A stretch of 64,000 nucleotides of DNA from assembly GCF_030486405.1 (NCBI RefSeq), contig NZ_CP129613.1:6138001-6202000 (forward strand), written 5' to 3'. The notes beneath the pieces were generated by a model. That model worked only from the letters and a program-made list of their open reading frames with translations, did not search any database and was not told where the DNA came from. Of the stretch, positions 7,773 to 16,798 are shown piece after piece; the first letter of the stretch is position 1, and each line of letters begins with the position of its first letter. The stretch comes from Mycolicibacterium sp. HK-90 (GTDB lineage Bacteria; Actinomycetota; Actinomycetes; Mycobacteriales; Mycobacteriaceae). A program made the translations under genes and the position numbers.

Positions 7773-8509
7773 GGCATCCGGGCGCAGGCCGCCGTCAGCA
7801 GGTCGTCGTCGGGATCGTTGGCGGCGGCCTGAATGACGGCGGCCCGGGCGAACGGCTCCAGCACGGGCCACGGATCCCCGGGCGGCAACGCCGGTCCGCC
7901 GGCCTCCCGGTAGGCGTCGATGAACCGCAGCCAATCGGCGTCCGGAATGAACCCGGCGGCCCAGAATCCCGCCGGGCGCGCCAAATCCCAAGCGGGATCA
8001 CCCAATCCGAGATCGTCGACGTCGATGAGTTGCCAGCACCCGTCCCGCCGGCCCACCTGCCCCAGGTGGAAGTCGCCGTGGACCAGACGGTGTGGCCGGT
8101 CTGTCGATCCGGGGCGCCACGCGACGTCGGGCAGGCCCGCCGCGGCCCGCAGCACCACCGGGGCACCCCGGCGTCGAGCGCGCTCGACCGCACGCCGCAA
8201 CCTGGCCGGCCAGCCATGCGGCGGGAAACGCCCCGTGACCGGTTCCGCATGCAGCGCGGCCAGCAGCCGCCCGATGTCGACCCAGGGAACCGATTCCGGT
8301 TGCACCGCAAGGGTTTCGATCCGCGGCCAGCGAGTAAGCCAGCGGCCGTCCACCGGATCGGGCACCTCAGACAGTGGGCTCACCAAGGCGTCGATTCGGC
8401 CGGCGGCGCGCAGCCGCACGCGCAGTGCCCGCGGATCGGTGCCCGGCCGGTGCAGCTTGTGCACGACGTCGCCGCGCACCGTGATGTCTGCACCGGACCG
8501 GGTCTGCAC
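7730..8509 (-). CDS. APH/ChoK-type phosphotransferase
   Basis: This is a small kinase-like phosphotransferase of the aminoglycoside/choline kinase superfamily, with 259 residues if it starts at the GTG at 8509. The catalytic loop is LVHGDFHLGQVGRR (Brenner motif HGDxHxxQ), followed by the metal-binding LIDVDDLGLGDPAWDLA. The N-terminal lobe is short and starts with VHKLHRPGTD. The start is uncertain: the frame is open to an ATG at 8578 that would overlap the neighbouring gene by 49 bases; the GTG has a GGAGG just in front, though unusually close. The substrate is unknown and antibiotic resistance should not be assumed. The 3' end overlaps the convergent zinc-ribbon gene. Confidence 0.75.
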   Translation of the reverse strand: MQTRSGADITVRGDVVHKLHRPGTDPRALRVRLRAAGRIDALVSPLSEVPDPVDGRWLTRWPRIETLAVQPESVPWVDIGRLLAALHAEPVTGRFPPHGWPARLRRAVERARRRGAPVVLRAAAGLPDVAWRPGSTDRPHRLVHGDFHLGQVGRRDGCWQLIDVDDLGLGDPAWDLARPAGFWAAGFIPDADWLRFIDAYREAGGPALPPGDPWPVLEPFARAAVIQAAANDPDDDLLTAACARMPQLEKNNRPNPCLR

Positions 8510-8529
8510 ACCTCCAGTTTCGCGCGAGA

Positions 8530-9000
8530 TCAGCGCCGCGGGGCAGGCATCCGCACGGTGACGTTGATCCGGTTCCACGCATTGATGGTTACGGCCATCG
8601 CGATCACCTGGCCGAGTTCGCGTTCGGTGAAGGCCGCGGCGGCGCGGGCGTAGACGCCGTCGGGAACATGGCCGTTGCCCAGCTCGGTGATGGCCTCGGT
8701 CAGCGCCAGCGCGGCCTGCTCGCGTTCGGTGAACAGATCCCCGGCTTCCTGCCAGGCCGCGATGAGCGCCAGCCGCTGCTCGGTCTCACCCTGCTTGCGG
8801 GCGTCATGGGTGTGCATGTCGAGGCAGAACGCGCAGTGGTTGATCTGGGACGCGCGGATCTTGATGAGCTCACCGATGGTGGCGTCGACGTCCTTGGCGG
8901 CCGCGTTCGACAACGTCATCATCGCGTCGTAGAGCTCTGGTGACGTCTTGTAGATCTTGAGCCGGTCGATGGTGGGGGCGGATTCGAGTGTCTGTGTCAT
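8530..9000 (-). CDS. Carboxymuconolactone decarboxylase / AhpD-like protein
   Basis: This 156-residue protein has the AhpD fold. The redox motif is HCAFCLDMHTHDARKQGE, i.e. CxxC with the following histidine that alkylhydroperoxidases use, preceded by the acidic GELIKIRASQIN segment. Such proteins act as peroxidase or thiol-disulfide enzymes, or as ring-lactone decarboxylases; the CxxC favours a peroxidase-type role. The start ATG at 9000 is 49 bp from the divergent MocR regulator, a pairing seen often with regulators of this class. The downstream phosphotransferase follows within about 20 bases, so the two may be co-transcribed. Confidence 0.85.
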   Translation of the reverse strand: MTQTLESAPTIDRLKIYKTSPELYDAMMTLSNAAAKDVDATIGELIKIRASQINHCAFCLDMHTHDARKQGETEQRLALIAAWQEAGDLFTEREQAALALTEAITELGNGHVPDGVYARAAAAFTERELGQVIAMAVTINAWNRINVTVRMPAPRR

Positions 9001-9049
9001 GCCGTCAACGCTAGCCGCGAAAGTACTGCCTAGATGGTTCAATAATGTC

Positions 9050-10462
9050 GTGACTTCGCGGGCCAATTCGGGCAGCAGGGACCTGCACCTGGAGTTGCGC
9101 ACGGTGATCGCGCCGGGCAGCCGCACCGCCCGGGAACAACTGATCACCGCACTTCGCGACGGTATCCGCAGCGGCCGGCTGAACACCGACACCCGGCTGC
9201 CGCCGTCACGCGCGCTGGCCTCGGACCTTGGATTGGCCCGCAACACCGTCGCGGAGGCCTATGCCGAACTGGTTGCCGAGGGTTGGCTGGCCTCCCGGCA
9301 GGGCGCGGGCACCTGGGTGGCTCGCGGCACCGCGCCACGGCCGGCGCCGCGGCCACGCCGAATCCGGGCACTCCCGCGGCACAACCTGATGCCCGGCTCT
9401 CCCGACGTGTCGGAGTTTCCGCGGGCCGCCTGGCTGGCGTCGGCGCGTCGGGCGCTGACGAACGCCCCGATCGCGGCACTGCGGATGGGTGATCCCCGCG
9501 GGCCGCTGCCGCTGCGCGAGGCGCTGACCGAATATCTGGGCCGCGTCCGCGGCGTACGCACCACCCCGGAGTCGATCATGATCTGCTCCGGGGTGCGCGA
9601 CGGCGTCGACCTGATGGGCCGGGTGCTGGGTCGCGAGAGACCAGTCGCGGTGGAAGCCCACGGGCTCTACATCTTTCGCGAGGCTCTCGCCGGGTTGGAC
9701 ATTGCGACGACACCCATAGGCATCGACGACCATGGCGCCGTCATCAGCGAACTGGAGGCGCTCGACACTCCGGCGGTACTGCTCACGCCCGCGCATCAGA
9801 GTCCATTCGGCATGGCCCTGCACCCGGCCCGGCGCACGGCGGTGATCGACTGGGCCCAGCGCACCGGCGGGTACGTCGTCGACGACGACTACGACGGCGA
9901 GTTCCGCTACGACCGGCAGCCCGTGGGCGCGCTGCAAGGGCTGAACCCCGAACGCGTCGTCTACCTGGGCTCGGCCAGCAAGAGTCTGGCCCAGGTGATG
10001 CGCGTGGGCTGGATGGCGCTGCCCGAGGCGTTGATCGACCCAGTCATCGCAGCGGCCGGCGGGGCGCAGTACCACGTCGACGCGCTCACCGCGCTGACCC
10101 TGGCCGACTTCATCGGCACCGGTGCCTACGACCGGCATGTCCGGCGGATGCGCAACCGCTATCGGCGCCGACGCGACGCGCTGGTCGACGCGCTGGCGGG
10201 TTTCGAGCTCGGCATCGGCGGGCTGGCCGCCGGCGTCAACATGCTGCTCACCCTGCCCGACGGGGTCGAACCCGAGGTGCTGCGCCGGGCCGGGGAAGCC
10301 GGAATCGCGTTGTCCGGGTTGTCGATCATGCGGCACCCGCTCGCCCGATCCGACATCCCCGACCCCGACGGGGTGATCATCGGTTTCGGCGCACCCGCCG
10401 AGCATGCCTTCGCGCCCGCCGTCGACGCGCTGTGTGGCGTGCTCGCCGCCGCCGGGTTGTAG
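9050..10462 (+). CDS. MocR/PdxR-type GntR-aminotransferase fusion regulator
   Basis: The protein has an N-terminal winged-helix GntR domain (about residues 10-85: REQLITALRDGIRSGRLNTDTRLPPSRALASDLGLARNTVAEAYAELVAEGWL) joined by a basic Pro-rich linker to a class I aminotransferase-like domain. The PLP lysine is present in YLGSASKSLAQVMRVGWM and the DDDYDGEFRYDRQP segment is typical of MocR proteins. Such regulators sense PLP or an amino compound and usually control a neighbouring divergent gene, here the AhpD-like protein. The GTG at 9050 gives a 470-residue protein starting VTSRANSGSRDLHLELR; upstream in-frame starts would run into the shared 49-bp promoter. Confidence 0.85.
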   Translation: MTSRANSGSRDLHLELRTVIAPGSRTAREQLITALRDGIRSGRLNTDTRLPPSRALASDLGLARNTVAEAYAELVAEGWLASRQGAGTWVARGTAPRPAPRPRRIRALPRHNLMPGSPDVSEFPRAAWLASARRALTNAPIAALRMGDPRGPLPLREALTEYLGRVRGVRTTPESIMICSGVRDGVDLMGRVLGRERPVAVEAHGLYIFREALAGLDIATTPIGIDDHGAVISELEALDTPAVLLTPAHQSPFGMALHPARRTAVIDWAQRTGGYVVDDDYDGEFRYDRQPVGALQGLNPERVVYLGSASKSLAQVMRVGWMALPEALIDPVIAAAGGAQYHVDALTALTLADFIGTGAYDRHVRRMRNRYRRRRDALVDALAGFELGIGGLAAGVNMLLTLPDGVEPEVLRRAGEAGIALSGLSIMRHPLARSDIPDPDGVIIGFGAPAEHAFAPAVDALCGVLAAAGL

Positions 10463-10470
10463 GCAACCTG

Positions 10471-11097
10471 TCAGGAATCCGCTCCGGTGATCAGATCGGA
10501 CGGCCCGGTGGGCAAGCGCCAACGGAACCACAGGGCGGCCAACCTCAGCGTGGTGGCGAGCACCGTGCCGACCGCAAGGCCGATCCACTGCGGCCCGAAA
10601 TAGTCGATGGCCGCATAGGTCGTGGCGCCGATCATCGCGGGGACCGCGTACAGATCGTCCGGCCGCATCAACAGCGGGATCTCCCGGACCAGCACGTCAC
10701 GGACGATGCCGCCGCCGATGGCCGTGGTCATACCGATGAGCACGGCCGCGAACCAACTGGCGCCGTGATCGACCGCGAACGCCGCACCCGAGGTCGCGAA
10801 GAATCCCATTCCGACGGCGTCCAGCGTGAGCACAATCCGGCGCATCCGGATGAAGTGCCTGGCCGTCACCGTGGCCACCGCCGTGGCGATCAGGGCGACC
10901 GTGACGTTGGGCCAGTGCTGGATCGATGCCGGCGGGCTGACGTTGAGGAACAGGTCGCGCAGCACGCCACCGCTGACTGCCGTGAGGACCCCCAGTGCCG
11001 CGATACCGAACAGGTCGAAGCCTTTCCGGATCGCGACCATGGCGCCCGAAGACGCGAACACCGCGATACCGAGGTAGTTGAGGACCGTCTGCAGCAC
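10471..11097 (-). CDS. TRIC-type (UPF0126) membrane protein
   Basis: About 208 residues with six to seven hydrophobic segments in two repeated halves. Both halves carry the family signature: a glycine-rich GVLTAVSGGVLRDLFL in the first and GMTTAIGGGIVRDVLV in the second, each after an FASSGA/FATSGA helix. Bacterial relatives of animal TRIC channels form trimeric cation channels, and the repeated GGG(I/V)xRD motif is the conserved kink. The GTG at 11097 begins right at the first membrane helix; the start is 33 bp from the divergent gtrA-like gene, so the two promoters overlap. Not part of the cell-wall pathway as far as is known. Confidence 0.85.
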   Translation of the reverse strand: MLQTVLNYLGIAVFASSGAMVAIRKGFDLFGIAALGVLTAVSGGVLRDLFLNVSPPASIQHWPNVTVALIATAVATVTARHFIRMRRIVLTLDAVGMGFFATSGAAFAVDHGASWFAAVLIGMTTAIGGGIVRDVLVREIPLLMRPDDLYAVPAMIGATTYAAIDYFGPQWIGLAVGTVLATTLRLAALWFRWRLPTGPSDLITGADS

Positions 11098-11118
11098 GAC
11101 TGCACCGTATGCCCTCGC

Positions 11119-11131
11119 TAAGCTGCGCAGG
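11119..11131 (+). promoter_or_regulatory. Candidate -10 (TAAGCT) for leaderless gtrA-like gene
   Basis: TAAGCT at 11119-11124 fits TAnnnT and is followed by six bases and then the GTG at 11131. This spacing predicts a transcript that starts at the start codon. Confidence 0.45.
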
Positions 11132-11544
11132 TGGCCGAACCTGTCATGTCGCCGACCCTGGACCTCAAAACGCAGGCGTTCCGTTTCGTCGTGACGGGCG
11201 GGCTGTCGGCGATCGTGGACTTCGGCCTCTACGTACTGCTGTACAAGGTCTTCGGGGGGCAGGTCGACCTGGCCAAGACCGTCGGCTTCATCGCCGGCAC
11301 CACCACCGCCTACCTGATCAACCGGCGCTGGACCTTCCAGGCGCCGCCGAGCACGGCCCGATTCATCGCCGTGTGGGTGCTCTACCTGATCACCTTCGCC
11401 GTCCAGGTCGGCCTGAACCACCTGGTGTTGCATCTGGCCGATTACCAGGGGTGGGCAGTTCCGGTGGCCTTCGTCATCGCCCAGGGCACCGCCACGGTGA
11501 TCAACTTCATCGTGCAGCGTGCGGTGATCTTCAAGCTGCACTGA
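11131..11544 (+). CDS. GtrA-like membrane protein, Rv3789 homologue
   Basis: A 137-residue protein with four membrane segments and the GtrA signature [21 protein letters not shown] at the N-terminus, followed by [12 protein letters not shown] between helices two and three. In M. tuberculosis Rv3789 lies just upstream of dprE1; it was first proposed to flip decaprenyl-phospho-arabinose and later to act as an anchor for AftA. The position here, upstream of dprE1 on the same strand, agrees. Start GTG at 11131 follows a -10 element; an ATG five codons later is a possible alternative. An imperfect hairpin (11568-11616) lies 23 bp behind the stop, and a decayed gene then separates it from dprE1. 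Confidence 0.88.
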   Translation: MAEPVMSPTLDLKTQAFRFVVTGGLSAIVDFGLYVLLYKVFGGQVDLAKTVGFIAGTTTAYLINRRWTFQAPPSTARFIAVWVLYLITFAVQVGLNHLVLHLADYQGWAVPVAFVIAQGTATVINFIVQRAVIFKLH

Positions 11545-11567
11545 GGCTTGCGCTTGGCGTCCGCGAA

Positions 11568-11616
11568 AGTGACGCCATGGTTGTTCTGCGTGCGGTGGAG
11601 CGACCAGGGCGTCACT
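11568..11616. terminator. Imperfect 13-bp inverted repeat after gtrA-like gene
   Basis: AGTGACGCCATGG at 11568-11580 pairs with 11604-11616 with one mismatch, across a 23-base loop. It lies just behind the gtrA-like stop and just behind the decayed minus-strand gene, so it could terminate both. No T-run follows. Confidence 0.45.
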
Positions 11617-11625
11617 CTCGGTGTT

Positions 11626-11827
11626 TCAACCGGCGCCGCCCATCGAACTGTCCAGGGCCCCACCGGCTTCGTGGTCCTGCCGTTCATAGGCGTCGGCCGC
11701 GTTGACGCGAGATCAGTTCCAGGTCAGTCGCGACACCCTCGATCGTCGTCGTCAGCTCATCCCGCAGCTCGAACGCGATGGACTGCAGCGCACCCACGTT
11801 CCATGAGTCGATATCGCTGAGCTGCAA
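11626..11827 (-). pseudogene. Decayed type VII substrate-like small gene
   Basis: Two pieces in different frames read as one broken gene. From a TTG at 11827 the first piece reads [20 protein letters not shown], continuing to about residue 40 with ...[15 protein letters not shown], and stops at 11684. It looks like the helical N-terminus of mycobacterial WXG100-like or hydrolase-linked type VII proteins. In the +1 frame, from 11706, [20 protein letters not shown] continues to a stop at 11626 and contains YERQD, matching the YxxxD/E type VII secretion signal. A deletion or frameshift near 11700 would join them. A purine-rich AGGGGG lies a few bases upstream of the TTG. No database comparison was possible. 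Confidence 0.4.
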
Positions 11828-11931
11828 AACAGGCCCCCTGACCTCCCCTTTCAATGAGTGTAATGCGGAGTTTGCTGGGCCCGATGCGGGAACTGCGGGC
11901 TCAACGCCGAAGGACGATGCCTACTGCCGGG

Positions 11932-11937
11932 TACTCT
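11932..11937 (+). promoter_or_regulatory. Candidate -10 (TACTCT) for dprE1
   Basis: TACTCT lies eight bases upstream of the dprE1 ATG at 11946. No clear -35 or Shine-Dalgarno was seen, so a very short leader is likely. Confidence 0.4.
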
Positions 11938-11945
11938 TCTCACCG

Positions 11946-13328
11946 ATGTCGACTACCGATCTGCCGACCACTCCCAAGCGCCTGACAGGCTGGGGCCGGA
12001 CCGCACCGACCGTGGCACAGGTGCTCGCTACCAGCGATCCCGAAGTGATCGTCACGGCCGTCACACAGGCCGCTGAGCAGAAGGGCCGGGGCGTCATCGC
12101 CCGTGGGCTGGGGCGTTCGTACGGCGACAACGCGCAGAACGGTGGCGGGCTCGTCATCGACATGTCGGCGCTGAACCAGATCCACTCGATCGACGCCGGC
12201 ACCAGGCTGGTCGACGTGGACGGCGGGGTGAACCTCGACCAACTGATGCGGGCCGCACTGCCCCACGGATTGTGGGTTCCGGTGCTGCCGGGCACCCGGC
12301 AGGTGACCATCGGCGGCGCGATCGGCTGTGACATCCACGGCAAGAACCATCACAGCGCAGGTAGTTTCGGCAACCACGTGCGCTCGATCGATCTGCTGAC
12401 CGCCACCGGCGAGATCCGCAAGATCACCCCGGACGGTCCGGAGTCAGAATTGTTCTGGGCCACCGTCGGCGGCAACGGCCTGACCGGCATCGTGCTGCGG
12501 GCCACCATCGAGATGACGCCAACGGAGACGGCGTATTTCATCGCCGACGGCGATGTCACCCACGGCCTCGACGAGACGATCGCATTCCACAGCGACGGCA
12601 CCGAGGACAACTACACGTATTCGTCGGCGTGGTTCGACGCGATGAGCGCCCCGCCCAAGCTGGGACGCGCGGTGATCTCCCGCGGCTCGCTGGCCAAGCT
12701 GGACCAACTGCCGCCCAAGCTGCAGCAGGACCCGCTGAAATTCGATGCGCCGCAGTACTTCACGACGCCCGACATCTTCCCGAACGGGCTGGGCAACAAG
12801 CTGATCTTCGGCGCCATGACCGAGGTCTGGTACCGGATGGGCAAGAGCTATCGGGGCAAGGCCCAGAACCTGACGCAGTTCTATCACCCGCTGGACATGG
12901 TCGGGGAGTGGAACCGGGCCTACGGCTCGGTGGGGTTCACCCAGTACCAGTTCGTGGTGCCCACCGAGGCCGTCGACGAGTTCAAGCGGATCATGATCGA
13001 CATCCAGCGCTCGGGGCACTACTCGTTCCTCAACGTGTTCAAGCTGTTCGGCCCCGGCAACCAGGCACCGCTGAGCTTCCCGATCCCGGGCTGGAACGTC
13101 TGCGTCGACTTCCAGATCAAGCCCGGCCTGAGCGAGTTCCTGACCGAACTCGACCGCCGGGTGCTGGAATTCGGTGGCCGGCTCTACACCGCCAAGGACT
13201 CCCGCACCACCGCGAGCACCTTCCACGCCATGTACCCCCGCATCGAGGCGTGGCTGGCGGTGCGGCGCAAGGTCGACCCCGAGGGCCTGTTCGTCTCGGA
13301 CATGGCGCGCCGGTTGGAGCTCGTCTAG
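11946..13328 (+). CDS. dprE1: Decaprenylphosphoryl-ribose 2'-oxidase DprE1
   Basis: DprE1 is the FAD-dependent oxidase that, with DprE2, epimerises decaprenyl-phospho-ribose to decaprenyl-phospho-arabinose, the only arabinose donor for the cell wall. The 460-residue protein has the VAO-type FAD domain ([14 protein letters not shown] at about 52-65, [22 protein letters not shown] at about 115-136) and a C-terminal substrate domain. Cys386 in GWNVCVDF corresponds by distance from the C-terminus to Cys387 of M. tuberculosis, the residue covalently hit by benzothiazinones. The ATG at 11946 gives the family length; an in-frame extension upstream runs through the decayed gene. Unlike M. tuberculosis, dprE2 does not follow directly. 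Confidence 0.97.
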   Translation: MSTTDLPTTPKRLTGWGRTAPTVAQVLATSDPEVIVTAVTQAAEQKGRGVIARGLGRSYGDNAQNGGGLVIDMSALNQIHSIDAGTRLVDVDGGVNLDQLMRAALPHGLWVPVLPGTRQVTIGGAIGCDIHGKNHHSAGSFGNHVRSIDLLTATGEIRKITPDGPESELFWATVGGNGLTGIVLRATIEMTPTETAYFIADGDVTHGLDETIAFHSDGTEDNYTYSSAWFDAMSAPPKLGRAVISRGSLAKLDQLPPKLQQDPLKFDAPQYFTTPDIFPNGLGNKLIFGAMTEVWYRMGKSYRGKAQNLTQFYHPLDMVGEWNRAYGSVGFTQYQFVVPTEAVDEFKRIMIDIQRSGHYSFLNVFKLFGPGNQAPLSFPIPGWNVCVDFQIKPGLSEFLTELDRRVLEFGGRLYTAKDSRTTASTFHAMYPRIEAWLAVRRKVDPEGLFVSDMARRLELV

Positions 13329-13353
13329 CCGTCCGCTCGCCGCCCGAACACCC

Positions 13354-13385
13354 CGATCGGCGCAGGTCTGAGCCCTGCCGGATCG
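13354..13385 (+). terminator. Candidate hairpin after dprE1
   Basis: CGATCGGC at 13354-13361 pairs with GCCGGATCG at 13377-13385 with a one-base bulge. It sits between the dprE1 stop and the furA promoter. Confidence 0.4.
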
Positions 13386-13390
13386 GCGAG

Positions 13391-13437
13391 AACTTTATTC
13401 TTGACTAATTCCAGAAAACGGGCCAGACTCGGTTCCG
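13391..13437 (+). promoter_or_regulatory. furA promoter/operator
   Basis: An AT-rich stretch precedes furA: TTGACT at 13401-13406 is a good -35, and CAGACT at 13424-13429 lies 17 bases on as a weak -10. The GTG start is seven bases beyond, predicting a leaderless transcript, as reported for furA in other mycobacteria. The same AT-rich stretch around the -35 is where FurA binds its own promoter in those species. Confidence 0.6.
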
Positions 13438-13868
13438 TGGCAACGACCTCGGACTTCCAGCAGATGCTGCGAGGGGCCGACATGCGTGTGACCCGCCCAC
13501 GAGTGGCGGTGTTGCACGCGGTCCACGCGCATCCGCACGCTGACACCGACACGGTCATCCGCGCGGTACGTGAGGAACTCCCCGATGTCTCCCACCAGGC
13601 CGTGTACGACTCGTTGCATGCGCTGACCGCAGCGCATCTGCTGCGGCGCATCCAACCATCGGGCTCCGTCGCCCGGTACGAATCTCGCGTCGGCGACAAC
13701 CACCACCACGTCGTGTGCCGTTCGTGTGGCGCCATCGCCGACGTGGACTGCGCGACCGGGTCCGCCCCATGCCTGGCCGCGTCGGACGACCACGGCTTCG
13801 AGATCGATGAAGCCGAGGTCATCTATTGGGGCCTGTGCCCCGAATGTTCCACTGCTCCAACTAGATAA
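13437..13868 (+). CDS. furA: Ferric-uptake-type regulator FurA
   Basis: The protein has 143 residues: a winged-helix domain (RVTRPRVAVLHAVHAHPHADTDTVIRAVREELPDVSHQAVYDSLHAL) and a dimerisation domain with the metal-binding HHHVVCRSCGAIADVDC and a second CxxC near the end (LCPECS). FurA represses itself and katG and is relieved by oxidative stress. The GTG at 13437 matches the leaderless start and places the first helix as in M. tuberculosis FurA; an in-frame TTG at 13401 coincides with the -35 element and is unlikely. katG follows 33 bases downstream with its own ribosome site. Confidence 0.93.
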   Translation: MATTSDFQQMLRGADMRVTRPRVAVLHAVHAHPHADTDTVIRAVREELPDVSHQAVYDSLHALTAAHLLRRIQPSGSVARYESRVGDNHHHVVCRSCGAIADVDCATGSAPCLAASDDHGFEIDEAEVIYWGLCPECSTAPTR

Positions 13869-13901
13869 ACCCTTAACCCGCCAGCCCCGGAAAGGATTGT
13901 C

Positions 13902-16109
13902 ATGGCAGACGCCGAAACTCACCCCCCGATTGGTGAATCTCAGACCGAACCCGCCCAGAGCGGTTGCCCCATGCGGATCAAGCCGCCCGTCGAGGGCGGC
14001 AGCAACCGCGACTGGTGGCCCAACGCGGTCAATCTCAAGGTCCTGCAGAAGAATCCGCCCGCCATCGACCCGATGGACGAGGGCTACGACTACCGCGAGG
14101 CCGTCAAGTCTCTTGATGTCGAGGCGTTGCAGCGCGATTTCGACGAGCTGCTGACCAACTCGCAGGACTGGTGGCCGGCCGACTTCGGGCACTACGGCCC
14201 GCTTTTCGTCCGCATGTCCTGGCACGCCGCAGGTACCTACCGGGTCGAGGACGGCCGCGGTGGCGGCGGGCGCGGTATGCAGCGGTTCGCCCCGCTGAAC
14301 AGCTGGCCCGACAACGTCAGCCTGGACAAGGCCCGCCGCCTGCTGTGGCCGCTCAAGAAGAAGTACGGCAAGCAGCTGTCCTGGTCCGACCTGATCGTCT
14401 ACGCCGGCAACCGGGCCATGGAGCACATGGGGTTCAAGACCGCCGGCTTCGCCTTCGGCCGCCCGGACTACTGGGAGCCCGAGGAGGACATCTACTGGGG
14501 CGCCGAGGCCGAGTGGCTGGGTTCGCAGGACCGCTACGCCGGCGCGAACGGTGACCGGACCAAGCTGGAGAACCCGCTGGGTGCCAGCCACATGGGTCTG
14601 ATCTACGTCAACCCCGAAGGGCCCGAGGGCAATCCGGATTACCTGGCCGCGGCCATCGACATCCGCGAGACCTTCGGCCGGATGGCGATGAACGACATCG
14701 AGACCGCCGCACTGATCGTCGGTGGCCACACCTTCGGCAAGACCCACGGCGCGACCGACATCGAGAACGGTGTCGAGCCCGAGGCCGCACCGCTCGAGCA
14801 GATGGGCCTGGGCTGGGCCAATCCGGGTCTCGGCAACGACACTGTCAGCAGCGGCATCGAGGTGACCTGGACGCACACCCCCACCAAGTGGGACAACAGC
14901 TTCCTGGAGATCCTCTACAGCAACGAGTGGGAGCTGACCAAGAGCCCCGCGGGTGCCAACCAGTGGAAGCCCAAGGACAACGGCTGGGCCAACTCCGTGC
15001 CGATGGCCCAGGGCAGCGGCAAGACCCACCCGTCGATGCTGACCACCGACCTGTCGATGCGGTTCGACCCGATCTACGGCGAGATCACCCGCCGCTGGCT
15101 GGATCACCCCGAGGAACTGGCCGAGGAGTACGCCAAGGCCTGGTTCAAGCTGATCCACCGCGACATGGGACCGGTGACCCGCTACCTCGGACCGCTGGTG
15201 CCGAAGCAGACCTGGGTGTGGCAGGACATCATCCCGGCCGGCAAGCAGCTCAGTGACGCCGATGTCGCCACCCTCAAGGCCGCGATCGCCGATTCGGGCC
15301 TGACCGTGCAGCAGCTGGTGGACACCGCGTGGAAGGCCGCGGCGTCGTACCGTTCCAGCGACATGCGTGGCGGCGCGAACGGCGGCCGGATCCGGCTGCA
15401 GCCGCAGCTGGGCTGGGAGGTCAACGAGCCTGACGAGCTGGCCCCGGTGATCGCCAAGCTCGAGGAGATCCAGGGCGCGTCCGACACGGGAGTGTCGTTC
15501 GCCGACCTGGTGGTCCTCGGCGGTGTGGTCGGCCTCGAAAAGGCGATCAAGGACGCCGGTTTCGACGTCGCGGTGCCGTTCACCTCGGGTCGTGGCGACG
15601 CCTCCCAGGAGCAGACCGACGTCGAGTCGTTCGCCTACCTGGAGCCCAAGGGCGACGGTTTCCGTAACTTCGTCGCCAAGGGCGACAGCCTGCCGTCCGA
15701 GTACCGGCTGATCGACCGGGCCAACCTGCTTGGCCTGTCGGCTCCCGAGATGACCGCGCTGATCGGCGGTCTGCGGGTGCTGGGCGCCAACCACGGTGGT
15801 TCGGACCTCGGTGTGCTGACCGACAAGAAGGGTCAGTTGACGAACGACTACTTCGTCAACCTCACCGACATGGGCACCAAGTGGGCACCGGCCCCGGCCG
15901 ATGATGGCACCTACGTCGGCACCGACCGCGCCAGCGGTTCCCCGAAGTGGACCGCCAGCCGCGTCGACCTGCTGTTCGGCTCGAACTCGCAGCTGCGGGC
16001 CCTGGCCGAGGTGTACGCCGAGGACGATTCCAAGGAGAAGTTCGTCAAGGACTTCGTCGCGGCGTGGACCAAGGTGATGGACGCCGACCGGTTCGATCTC
16101 GACGCCTGA
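13902..16109 (+). CDS. katG: Catalase-peroxidase KatG
   Basis: KatG is a 735-residue bifunctional haem enzyme that removes peroxide and activates isoniazid. The distal haem residues R104, W107 and H108 ([11 protein letters not shown]) have the same numbers as in M. tuberculosis, the proximal histidine is H276 in [11 protein letters not shown], and the Trp-Tyr-Met adduct is complete (W107, Tyr in GLIYVNPEG at 235, Met261 in GRMAMND). Ser317 in [10 protein letters not shown] aligns with the Ser315 whose change gives isoniazid resistance. A GGAAAGG ribosome site precedes the ATG. It is co-transcribed with furA and closed by a very strong hairpin. Confidence 0.97.
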   Translation: MADAETHPPIGESQTEPAQSGCPMRIKPPVEGGSNRDWWPNAVNLKVLQKNPPAIDPMDEGYDYREAVKSLDVEALQRDFDELLTNSQDWWPADFGHYGPLFVRMSWHAAGTYRVEDGRGGGGRGMQRFAPLNSWPDNVSLDKARRLLWPLKKKYGKQLSWSDLIVYAGNRAMEHMGFKTAGFAFGRPDYWEPEEDIYWGAEAEWLGSQDRYAGANGDRTKLENPLGASHMGLIYVNPEGPEGNPDYLAAAIDIRETFGRMAMNDIETAALIVGGHTFGKTHGATDIENGVEPEAAPLEQMGLGWANPGLGNDTVSSGIEVTWTHTPTKWDNSFLEILYSNEWELTKSPAGANQWKPKDNGWANSVPMAQGSGKTHPSMLTTDLSMRFDPIYGEITRRWLDHPEELAEEYAKAWFKLIHRDMGPVTRYLGPLVPKQTWVWQDIIPAGKQLSDADVATLKAAIADSGLTVQQLVDTAWKAAASYRSSDMRGGANGGRIRLQPQLGWEVNEPDELAPVIAKLEEIQGASDTGVSFADLVVLGGVVGLEKAIKDAGFDVAVPFTSGRGDASQEQTDVESFAYLEPKGDGFRNFVAKGDSLPSEYRLIDRANLLGLSAPEMTALIGGLRVLGANHGGSDLGVLTDKKGQLTNDYFVNLTDMGTKWAPAPADDGTYVGTDRASGSPKWTASRVDLLFGSNSQLRALAEVYAEDDSKEKFVKDFVAAWTKVMDADRFDLDA

Positions 16110-16122
16110 CCGACAGATAACG

Positions 16123-16157
16123 ACAACACCCCGCGAGCCGAGCTCGCGGGGTGTTGT
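16123..16157. terminator. Strong bidirectional hairpin between katG and tetR
   Basis: A perfect 16-bp stem, ACAACACCCCGCGAGC at 16123-16138 against 16142-16157, with a three-base loop. It lies 13 bases after the katG stop and four bases before the end of the convergent TetR gene, so it can terminate both. Confidence 0.85.
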
Positions 16158-16161
16158 TGTC

Positions 16162-16788
16162 TCACCGGGGTTTTGCCCGCATCGCGCGATAGGCCGCCTT
16201 GCCGAAGGTCTCGGCGACCAGCGCGGAGTCGTCGCTGTCGTCGAGCATCTTGCGGACGGCCGCTTCGCAGATCGCCAGGAACACCTCGACCAGCATGGGC
16301 AGCGCGGCATCGAGATCGGCGACCTGCCACCGCTGCAGCAACGGGCGCATGACGGTGGCGAGCTGAGTCCGGATCCGGTCGCGGCCGCGGGCGATCGCGG
16401 CGGCCAGCACCGGATCGGGATCGGCCCCGAACATGATGCGCCACGAGGCCGGACGCTCGCGCACGGTGCGGTGCAACGCGTGAAACCCGTCGACGAACAG
16501 CTGCTCGATGGAGCCGGTGCGACGGGGCGGCAACAGCTCGAGCAGGCTCGCCAGCACCTCGTCGGTCTCCCGATCCAACAGTGCGGCAAGCACTTCCCCG
16601 CGCCCGGGATAGCACGCGTAGACCACCGGCCGGGTGACGCCGAGGCGGCTTGCGATGTTTCCCATCGTGACGTCGGCCAGGCCCTGCTGCGCGGCGATCG
16701 CCAAGGCCGCGTCGAGTACCTGCGGCCGGCGCCGTTCCGGGCCCAGATGCTCGGCGCGGGCCCGGTTGGCGAGTGCGGCTTCTTTCAC
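16162..16788 (-). CDS. TetR-family regulator of the MpaB cassette
   Basis: A 208-residue TetR protein: helix-turn-helix at about residues 22-65 (RRRPQVLDAALAIAAQQGLADVTMGNIASRLGVTRPVVYACYPGRGEVLAALL) and a helical ligand domain behind. It is the third gene of a minus-strand unit that begins at 18100, ten bases after the 71-residue membrane protein, so it would repress its own operon by binding the paired palindromes at 18101-18140. The start is a GTG at 16788. The ligand is not known; by analogy it may be a hydrophobic compound handled by the oxygenase. Confidence 0.85.
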   Translation of the reverse strand: MKEAALANRARAEHLGPERRRPQVLDAALAIAAQQGLADVTMGNIASRLGVTRPVVYACYPGRGEVLAALLDRETDEVLASLLELLPPRRTGSIEQLFVDGFHALHRTVRERPASWRIMFGADPDPVLAAAIARGRDRIRTQLATVMRPLLQRWQVADLDAALPMLVEVFLAICEAAVRKMLDDSDDSALVAETFGKAAYRAMRAKPR

Positions 16789-16798
16789 GTCGCTTCAC

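Larger units (their letters stand above)
11545..11945. other. 401-bp gap before dprE1
   Basis: This stretch holds an inverted repeat just behind gtrA, a decayed gene on the minus strand (11626-11827) and the dprE1 promoter region. No intact gene is apparent. Confidence 0.6.

Noticed and set aside
7730..8509. Aminoglycoside resistance gene
   Set aside because: The kinase-like motif is shared by many phosphotransferases; nothing points to a drug substrate.
11548..11820. A 90-codon plus-strand frame before dprE1
   Set aside because: Composition is unlike a real protein and it overlaps the more protein-like decayed gene on the other strand.
13395..16589. A 1000-codon open frame opposite katG
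   Set aside because: Low-complexity Arg/Gly/Val-rich translation, antisense to a gene with all catalytic residues.
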